A DNA stretch of 5,509 nucleotides, from contig JAAZAW010000128.1 of NCBI GenBank assembly GCA_012514125.1, forward strand, positions 1 to 5,509, in the 5' to 3' direction. Below, piece after piece: positions 1 through 4,295 of this stretch. The notes under the pieces were generated by a model. It ran no database searches, was not told where the DNA came from, and saw nothing but the letters and a program-made list of their open reading frames with translations. How positions within the stretch are numbered: the first letter of the stretch is position 1; each line of letters opens with the position of its first letter. A program made the translations under genes and the position numbers. Origin of the DNA: Phycisphaerae bacterium (lineage in GTDB: Bacteria; Planctomycetota; Phycisphaerae; JAAYCJ01).

Positions 1-33
1 ACGAATTTTCATCTCACGTTTTCAACCCCCTTC

Positions 34-90
34 ATAGAGATCTCTATAGGGATCTCTATGAAATCTCTAGAGATCTCTATAGAGATTTCT
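34..90. repeat. Five ~12 bp self-complementary tandem units
   Basis: Variants of ATAGAGATCTCT are repeated at 34-45, 46-57, 58-68, 69-78 and 79-90 (12, 12, 11, 10 and 12 bp). Each unit is nearly its own reverse complement; 34-47 is a perfect 14 bp palindrome. Larger pairings are also possible: 33-41 with 52-60 (9 bp) and 61-68 with 81-88 (8 bp). The array can therefore form several alternative hairpins. It is not followed by a T-run and is not a normal intrinsic terminator. It could be a protein-binding array, a replication-slippage product or a small repetitive element; its function is unknown. Confidence 0.85.
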
Positions 91-97
91 ATGGCCG

Positions 98-155
98 GAT
101 GAAAAAAACATGAAAATAGATGCAAACTCATGAAAATAGTCGTCGGGTTTTCATC
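98..155. repeat. Inverted repeat with clustered ATGAAAA words
   Basis: GATGAAAA at 98-105 is the exact reverse complement of TTTTCATC at 148-155. Between them an 11 bp direct repeat, CATGAAAATAG, occurs at 109-119 and 129-139, exactly 20 bp apart. Further copies of the TTTTCAT core lie at 6-12 and 210-216. A 20 bp spacing (about two helical turns) would suit a DNA-binding protein, but the words are A/T-rich and chance is possible. Confidence 0.5.
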
Positions 156-308
156 TTTCAGAATTTTTGTCCAGGCCAAATCGATACTCTTCAAAAAAAA
201 TAAAAATATTTTTCATCCTTATCTTCGTTCAGATAAATCACTTACGATTTTTTGAAGTTTTTTATTTTTCCAAAAATTTGCATTTAGCCACCCGTGTGCT
301 ATCTTTAA

Positions 309-359
309 GGGTAGGGCAGGCGGGCTTCGGGCTTTGGGCTTTGGGGGTTGGGTCGGGGG
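309..359 (+). repeat. G-tract cluster with GGGCTTY heptads (G-quadruplex candidate)
   Basis: Eight runs of three or more G occur on the + strand at 309-311, 314-316, 322-324, 329-331, 336-338, 343-347, 350-352 and 355-359. Intervening loops are 2 to 5 nt. Three tandem 7-nt units (GGGCTTC, GGGCTTT, GGGCTTT) occupy 322-342. This fits the usual four-tract, short-loop pattern of a potential G-quadruplex with tracts to spare. It lies about 340 bp upstream of the first gene, on the coding strand. Whether it folds in the cell is not known. Confidence 0.75.
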
Positions 360-392
360 ATTACAAGCTCAAGAGCGAAAATCATAACATCG

Positions 393-463
393 TTTAACTT
401 CTAACTTCAACTTTCAACTAACTTCTTTAACTTCTCCAACTTTTAACTTCTAACTTCCAACTC
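393..463. repeat. Degenerate AACTTC/AACTTT heptad array
   Basis: Ten AACT words start at 396, 403, 409, 416, 420, 429, 438, 445, 452 and 459. Most successive copies are 7 nt apart (units such as TAACTTC, CAACTTT, CCAACTT), with a few steps of 4, 6 or 9 nt. This is a short-tandem-repeat tract of heptanucleotide period, of the kind seen in intergenic regions of some bacteria with repeat-rich genomes. It shows no coding potential. Confidence 0.8.
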
Positions 464-527
464 TCTTTTTGAACCCTCAGGCCGATCGACTCGCGTTGAA
501 TCGATGGAGATTTTTTCTCTCCCTGTC

Positions 528-562
528 GCCTGCAGCCTGCAGCCAGCAGCCCGTAGCCCGAT
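528..562. repeat. Five GCCTGCA-like heptad units
   Basis: The run reads as five consecutive 7-nt units, GCCTGCA, GCCTGCA, GCCAGCA, GCCCGTA and GCCCGAT. The first two are identical and later ones drift. It is the third heptanucleotide array within 250 bp, with a sequence unrelated to the other two. It includes CTGCAG palindromes. No function can be assigned. Confidence 0.75.
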
Positions 563-683
563 TTCCCTTCTTTCTCATTGTTTCGCAAATAAATCCCCAT
601 CTTCGCAAAATGTTGCCCTTTTCAAAAAAACTTTTAATGAGTTTAATGGAAGCATAGGATAAAATTTGATAACTCTACAAATT

Positions 684-687
684 GGAG
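684..687 (+). promoter_or_regulatory. Ribosome binding site of the first gene
   Basis: GGAG lies 8 nt before the ATG at 696. This decides that start over the in-frame TTG at 666, which has no Shine-Dalgarno sequence. It also places the MIRIG start at the normal beginning of the PF04734 fold. Confidence 0.75.
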
Positions 688-695
688 AAACAAAA

Positions 696-2003
696 ATGAT
701 ACGCATCGGTGCAGCGACCAGGGATATTTCTCCTGATGGATCGATCCCGCTTTGCGGCCAAACCCATGTCCGAATATCGAAGTTCCAGCATGATCCCCTG
801 ACCGTCAATGCCGTGTATTTTGAACAAGACGACCGAAAAGCAGTTTTAGTTTCCTGCGACCTGGTCGGAATGGAACAGCCGATGGTCACCGCCATCAAAA
901 AAAGCTGCTTCGAACGATACGGTCTTGGTCCTCATCAACTGTTCCTGGCCTGCACGCATACTCACCTCGGACCCTATACCAACGAAAGTAAATGGGTTCC
1001 GCCGGAGGTGGTCATGCAGGATTATCTTCAGGAGATTCAGGAAAAGATCGTCCAGGCCGTTGGCCAGGCCATCGCCGGGGCGGAACCCTGCGAAGTTTAT
1101 GCGGACAGCGGGTTCGTCGAGCAAATGGGCTTTAATCGGCGGGGGATTTTAAAGGACGGCAGGGGCCAGATGTATTACGGGTCGTGGGATCCGGATTTTG
1201 ATCGACTTGAAGGTCCTCGCGATGGAGAGGTAGGGGTCATTTTCGCTCATCCTGTCGGGAAGGAATTCGATCAGCTCAAAGTGGTCATTACCTCTTTTTC
1301 CACGCATCCGAATTCGATGGAAGGTGAAAGTTTTGTCAGCGCCGATCTGGTCGCCAGTGTTCGCCAGCAGATCCAAAAGACCTTCGGCGACGATGTGGTC
1401 GTCGTTTACCTGACCGGAGCCGCGGGCAATACGGCTCCGAGTGACCTGGAAAATAATCCTGAAAGAAAAATGCCCTGGCGGAACGAGTCGGGATGGCGAC
1501 GGTCGGGCTATTATCTGGGCAGCGAGATCGTCAAGACCATCGCGGGGACGCTCGAACCGATGAAAGACCCGAAACTCGATTATCAGTCCCGAACACTTCC
1601 CCTGGCGATACGCGACTATCCTGAAGACCTGGATTTTTCGAAAATTCAACGGGGAATGGAACAGATTTTTGTCGATTCCCGTGAGCATTGGTCCGAGTGG
1701 AAAAAAAATAATGCCGCAGAGGATATCTGTCTTAGTGTTCTGCGGATCGGCGATGCCGCCATTTGCACCAATCCCGCCGAGCTTTATTGTGAGTTTGGTC
1801 TGGCGATCAAGAAAGACTCTCCGGCCCGCGTGACGCTTGTCGCGGAACTCACCGATGGGTGTATCGGGTATGTTCCCATTCCCGAAGCCATCCGAAACGG
1901 CGGGTATAGCGCGTTTCATGAATGGGCCAGCTCAAGGTTTGAAGAAACCGCGGGCGACAAAATCGTTCAACATACGATAGAAATGCTTAAAAAAGTCTTT
2001 TAA
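696..2003 (+). CDS. Neutral/alkaline ceramidase-like (PF04734) protein, cytoplasmic paralog
   Basis: A 435-residue protein of the neutral/alkaline non-lysosomal ceramidase N-terminal family. Characterised members are zinc amidases that cleave the N-acyl bond of ceramide; most bacterial homologs, this one included, have no known substrate. Visible family signatures in order are: MIRIGAATRDISP start (1-13), DPLTVNAV (33-40), VSCD (52-55), THTH (87-90), the STHP zinc motif (His204), GAAGNTAP (241-248), NPAE (Glu362) and the GYVP/GGY region (Tyr392, 402-404). By comparison with Pseudomonas ceramidase, His88 or His90, His204, Glu362 and Tyr392 would bind zinc. The nucleophilic Ser of the GDxSP motif is replaced by Ala247, so classical ceramidase chemistry is doubtful. 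It lacks a signal peptide and the C-terminal domain of true ceramidases, and is shorter than them. It is probably the first gene of the operon; a diverged paralog is the fourth gene. Family is sure, activity is not. Confidence 0.88.
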   Translation: MIRIGAATRDISPDGSIPLCGQTHVRISKFQHDPLTVNAVYFEQDDRKAVLVSCDLVGMEQPMVTAIKKSCFERYGLGPHQLFLACTHTHLGPYTNESKWVPPEVVMQDYLQEIQEKIVQAVGQAIAGAEPCEVYADSGFVEQMGFNRRGILKDGRGQMYYGSWDPDFDRLEGPRDGEVGVIFAHPVGKEFDQLKVVITSFSTHPNSMEGESFVSADLVASVRQQIQKTFGDDVVVVYLTGAAGNTAPSDLENNPERKMPWRNESGWRRSGYYLGSEIVKTIAGTLEPMKDPKLDYQSRTLPLAIRDYPEDLDFSKIQRGMEQIFVDSREHWSEWKKNNAAEDICLSVLRIGDAAICTNPAELYCEFGLAIKKDSPARVTLVAELTDGCIGYVPIPEAIRNGGYSAFHEWASSRFEETAGDKIVQHTIEMLKKVF

Positions 2004-2070
2004 TCGACATATTAATGATCGTAAGCAAGGTTGGAAGTTCGACGTCGGAAAAAAAGTTGGATTGTTTTAC

Positions 2071-2076
2071 AGGAGG
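2071..2076 (+). promoter_or_regulatory. Ribosome binding site of the aminotransferase gene
   Basis: A full AGGAGG lies 5 nt before the ATG at 2082. This fixes the start at MSEKLAILGG rather than the in-frame TTG at 2031, whose 17 extra residues are basic and have no family counterpart. Confidence 0.85.
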
Positions 2077-2081
2077 TATTC

Positions 2082-3356
2082 ATGTCTGAAAAATTGGCGA
2101 TTCTTGGCGGTCCGAAAGCAGTCGGAGAAAACATTCAGTTTAAAGTCTGGCCCAAGGTCACGAAGGAGGATGAGAAATTCGTTTTGGCTTCGCTTCGCCA
2201 GTCGAATCATGCGTTTGGTCCCAATTGCGTGGCTTTGCAGGAAGAATTCGCCGCCTGGAACGGCAACAAATATTGTGCCGCATCCAATAGTGGAACCGCC
2301 GCTCTTCACATGGGGCTTGCCGCGTGTGAGGTCGGGTGCGGGGATGAAGTCATTACCACCACACTGTCCTGGACCTCCAGCGCGACCTGTATCATGCATC
2401 ATAACGCCATTCCTGTCTTCGTCGATATCGACTGGGATACCCAGTTGATCGATCCGGCAAAGATCGAGGCTGCGATTACTCCCAAGACGAAGGCCATTCT
2501 GCCGGTGCATTATTGGGGACTTCCCTGCGATATGGATGCGATCATGAAGATTGCCCGAAAACATAATCTCTATGTTATCGAAGATGCCTGCCAGGCCCAC
2601 GGGGCGACGTACAAAGGCAAGAAGGTTGGAACGATCGGACACTGCGCCGCCTTTAGTCTCAATCAAAACAAGAATATGTCCGCGGGCGAAGGGGGCCTAT
2701 TCGTCGCGAACGATGAAAAACTCTTCCAGAAAGGCCGAGCGTTGATGAATTTCGGCGAGATGCGCGCTCCGGAGGCCAAACGCGATTTCCATTCCTACGG
2801 TATGGGGTGGATGTATCGCACCAGCGATCTTCCGGCGGCCTATGCTCGAAGCATGCTCAAAAATCTCGATGCGACCAACGCCAAGGCTCGAGAAAACTAT
2901 GATCGACTTTATGAAGGATTGCGCGGAGTGCCGAACCTTAAATTGCCGGTGGAACCGAAACATCGCCGATCCAACGGTTATGCGTTCGTCATTCGAATCG
3001 AATCCACTCCCGCCAACTGGAAAGGAACGATGGCGGAGTTTCAGCATGCGGTAGCCCTGGCCCTGACGGCGGAAGGTGTTCCGGTCGCGGCTGCGCGGAT
3101 GGCATTACCGGCCCATACGGTTTTCCAGGCGAAGAACGGTTACGGCCACGGTTGTCCGTGGACCTGCCCCTATACGCGGAAGGATATCAGCTATGACATG
3201 AAACAATTCCCTGTGACGCAGAAAGTCGTCGATTGTTCGATCCAGATTGCGATCAACGGCCATCGTCCGCCCAACGGGGCACGGGAAATCAACGCGATCA
3301 TTAAAGGTGTGCGGAAAGTCTTTAATCAGCTCGATCAGGTTCCGAGGGCCAAGTAG
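2082..3356 (+). CDS. DegT/DnrJ/EryC1/StrS family PLP-dependent aminotransferase
   Basis: A 424-residue fold-type I PLP enzyme of the sugar/cyclitol aminotransferase family, cytoplasmic. The N-terminus LAILGGPKAV followed by WP (23-24) is typical of the branch containing AHBA-synthase-like and scyllo-inosose aminotransferase (StsC)-like members. Key motifs: NSGTAAL (69-75, phosphate-binding loop), LSWTSSAT (95-102), PVFVDID (111-117), the VHYWG segment (142-146), EDACQAHGA (167-175, with Asp168 expected to pair with the PLP pyridine nitrogen), and NQNKNMSAGEGG (194-205), in which Lys197 is the expected Schiff-base lysine. All core catalytic residues are present, so it should be active. The usual reaction moves an amino group between glutamate or glutamine and a keto sugar or keto cyclitol; in a catabolic setting it could run in either direction. 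It starts 78 nt after the preceding gene, with no terminator between. Family call is strong; a cyclitol-type substrate is inference from overall resemblance. Confidence 0.93.
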   Translation: MSEKLAILGGPKAVGENIQFKVWPKVTKEDEKFVLASLRQSNHAFGPNCVALQEEFAAWNGNKYCAASNSGTAALHMGLAACEVGCGDEVITTTLSWTSSATCIMHHNAIPVFVDIDWDTQLIDPAKIEAAITPKTKAILPVHYWGLPCDMDAIMKIARKHNLYVIEDACQAHGATYKGKKVGTIGHCAAFSLNQNKNMSAGEGGLFVANDEKLFQKGRALMNFGEMRAPEAKRDFHSYGMGWMYRTSDLPAAYARSMLKNLDATNAKARENYDRLYEGLRGVPNLKLPVEPKHRRSNGYAFVIRIESTPANWKGTMAEFQHAVALALTAEGVPVAAARMALPAHTVFQAKNGYGHGCPWTCPYTRKDISYDMKQFPVTQKVVDCSIQIAINGHRPPNGAREINAIIKGVRKVFNQLDQVPRAK

Positions 3357-3413
3357 TCGATTGCAGAGATATCCTATCGGTATGAATTTTTTCAGATTTA
3401 TGACGTGTTTGTT

Positions 3414-3420
3414 GAGGAGG
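3414..3420 (+). promoter_or_regulatory. Ribosome binding site of the TIM-barrel gene
   Basis: GAGGAGG lies 5 nt before the ATG at 3426. It selects that start over the in-frame GTG at 3405, whose extra codons would run through the binding site itself. Confidence 0.85.
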
Positions 3421-3425
3421 TTTCG

Positions 3426-4238
3426 ATGGGTTTTAATTATGCAATGATGACCTATACCATGGCCCGTCAGGGAATGACCGATATGGCGGAAATCTGCAAG
3501 ATCGCCCGGCAGGCGGGGCTGGATGCGATGGACCAGGTTTCGCTGTACCATTATTCCGCACAGGACGTTCGCCGAATCGCGGACGATCACGGCATCAGGA
3601 TCATCAGCTATACGTTTCAGGCCGATTTGAATTTTCCTGAACCTCAGGCCCGGAAAGCAGGGCAGGATCAGATTCTCAAAGGCCTGGAAGCGGCGGCGAT
3701 TCTCGGCTCGCCGATTATCATGCTGCCGATTTCCGGCAAGCCTGAATACACGCGTGAACAAAGCCGGTCGCATTGGCTGGCGGGCTTGAAAAAAATCATG
3801 CCCCAGGTTCGTTCGACAGGCATCAAGCTGACGGTAGAACATTTTCCCAATGCTCGCAGTCCGTTTATTCTGTCCGACGATATGGAAATCGCCATTCGTG
3901 AAGTTCCGGATTTTTATGTGACCTTCGATTCCGGGAACATGCTCACCGGTGGCGAGGACCCGTCGCATGCGTTTCGCCGCCACAAGGACTATATCCTGCA
4001 TGCCCACTTTAAGGATTGGACCGTCGTGGACGAAGGCATGCGGGGACTGGACGGGCGATGTTATCGCCCCGCGCTGATCGGGGAAGGGATCGTGCCTTAT
4101 GAAAACCTGCTGCGTGTCATGAAGGAATGCCGATATACCGGCTACATCGATATTGAATATGAAAACAACGATTATCCCGCAGCCCAGGCGGTCCGGAAAG
4201 CGGTGGATTATTTGCGGGATCTGGAATCCCGGGTGTAA
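3426..4238 (+). CDS. Xylose isomerase-like TIM-barrel sugar isomerase/epimerase family protein
   Basis: A 270-residue protein of the AP-endonuclease-2/xylose-isomerase-like TIM-barrel superfamily (PF01261), which includes inosose isomerase/dehydratase (IolI, IolE), hydroxypyruvate isomerase and ketose 3-epimerases. It has no signal peptide, so acts in the cytoplasm. The barrel pattern is complete: an N-terminal strand then helix MAEICKIARQAGLDAMDQV (20-38), GIRIISYTF (56-64), LEAAAILGSPIIMLPIS (87-103), LTVEHFP (135-141), VTFDSGNML (165-173), LHAHFKDW (191-198), GEGIVPYENLL (219-229) and YIDIEYE (240-246). The expected metal ligands are Glu138, Asp168, one of His192/His194 and Glu244, all present, so a metal-dependent isomerase, epimerase or dehydratase is likely. 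Length is normal for the family. It lies 69 nt after the aminotransferase gene, which points to a shared sugar or cyclitol pathway. The exact reaction cannot be chosen from sequence. Confidence 0.9.
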   Translation: MGFNYAMMTYTMARQGMTDMAEICKIARQAGLDAMDQVSLYHYSAQDVRRIADDHGIRIISYTFQADLNFPEPQARKAGQDQILKGLEAAAILGSPIIMLPISGKPEYTREQSRSHWLAGLKKIMPQVRSTGIKLTVEHFPNARSPFILSDDMEIAIREVPDFYVTFDSGNMLTGGEDPSHAFRRHKDYILHAHFKDWTVVDEGMRGLDGRCYRPALIGEGIVPYENLLRVMKECRYTGYIDIEYENNDYPAAQAVRKAVDYLRDLESRV

Positions 4239-4295
4239 TCGTAAAAGAGGACTTTATATCTCAAAAACGATTTTGTGAATTTTTCAGTATTAAGA

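Larger units (their letters stand above)
1..695. other. Long non-coding, repeat-rich leader region
   Basis: No convincing gene is present on either strand. The short open frames here (at most 76 codons) translate to low-complexity peptides produced by the repeats and lack good ribosome binding sites. The stretch is visibly more A/T-rich than the genes, apart from a G-rich block at 309-359. It contains a perfect 12 bp A/T palindrome at 202-213 as well as the repeats listed separately. The last ~100 bases are A/T-rich and must contain or lead to the promoter of the first gene. A TAAAAT word at 660-665 could be a -10 box, but no good -35 partner lies at 16-18 nt, so I do not call a promoter. Confidence 0.75.

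Noticed and set aside
9..194. 61-codon minus-strand frame with an IEIS-type repeat
   Set aside because: The peptide repeat is just the translation of the palindromic DNA array at 34-90; no convincing ribosome binding site or homology is visible.
167..397. 76-codon plus-strand frame
   Set aside because: It crosses the A/T palindrome, the G-tract cluster and the start of the AACTT array; the composition is that of repeats, not of a protein.
666..695. Upstream in-frame TTG start of the first gene
   Set aside because: No Shine-Dalgarno precedes it, and the extension would translate through the GGAG that serves the ATG at 696.
1..695. CRISPR array, tRNA or riboswitch in the leader
   Set aside because: The repeat units are too short and lack unique spacers. 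I see no cloverleaf or T-loop consensus and no recognised riboswitch core.
1149..1919. 256-codon open frame on the minus strand
   Set aside because: Antisense shadow of the PF04734 gene, with no recognisable motifs in its translation.
2001..2007. All three visible stop codons are followed by TCG (2004, 3357, 4239)
   Set aside because: Only three cases, noticed after the fact, with no known role for this context; most likely chance.
2040..2055. CGACGTCG palindrome followed by an A-run as a terminator between genes one and two
   Set aside because: The stem is only 4 bp without a loop, and the run is A on the + strand, not T, so it does not fit an intrinsic terminator in either direction.
2067..2666. 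199-codon open frame on the minus strand
   Set aside because: Antisense to the conserved N-terminal half of the aminotransferase, with no family resemblance.
3105..4007. 300-codon open frame on the minus strand
   Set aside because: It lies opposite the end of the aminotransferase gene and most of the TIM-barrel gene, both well-supported families. Its translation has no recognisable domain.
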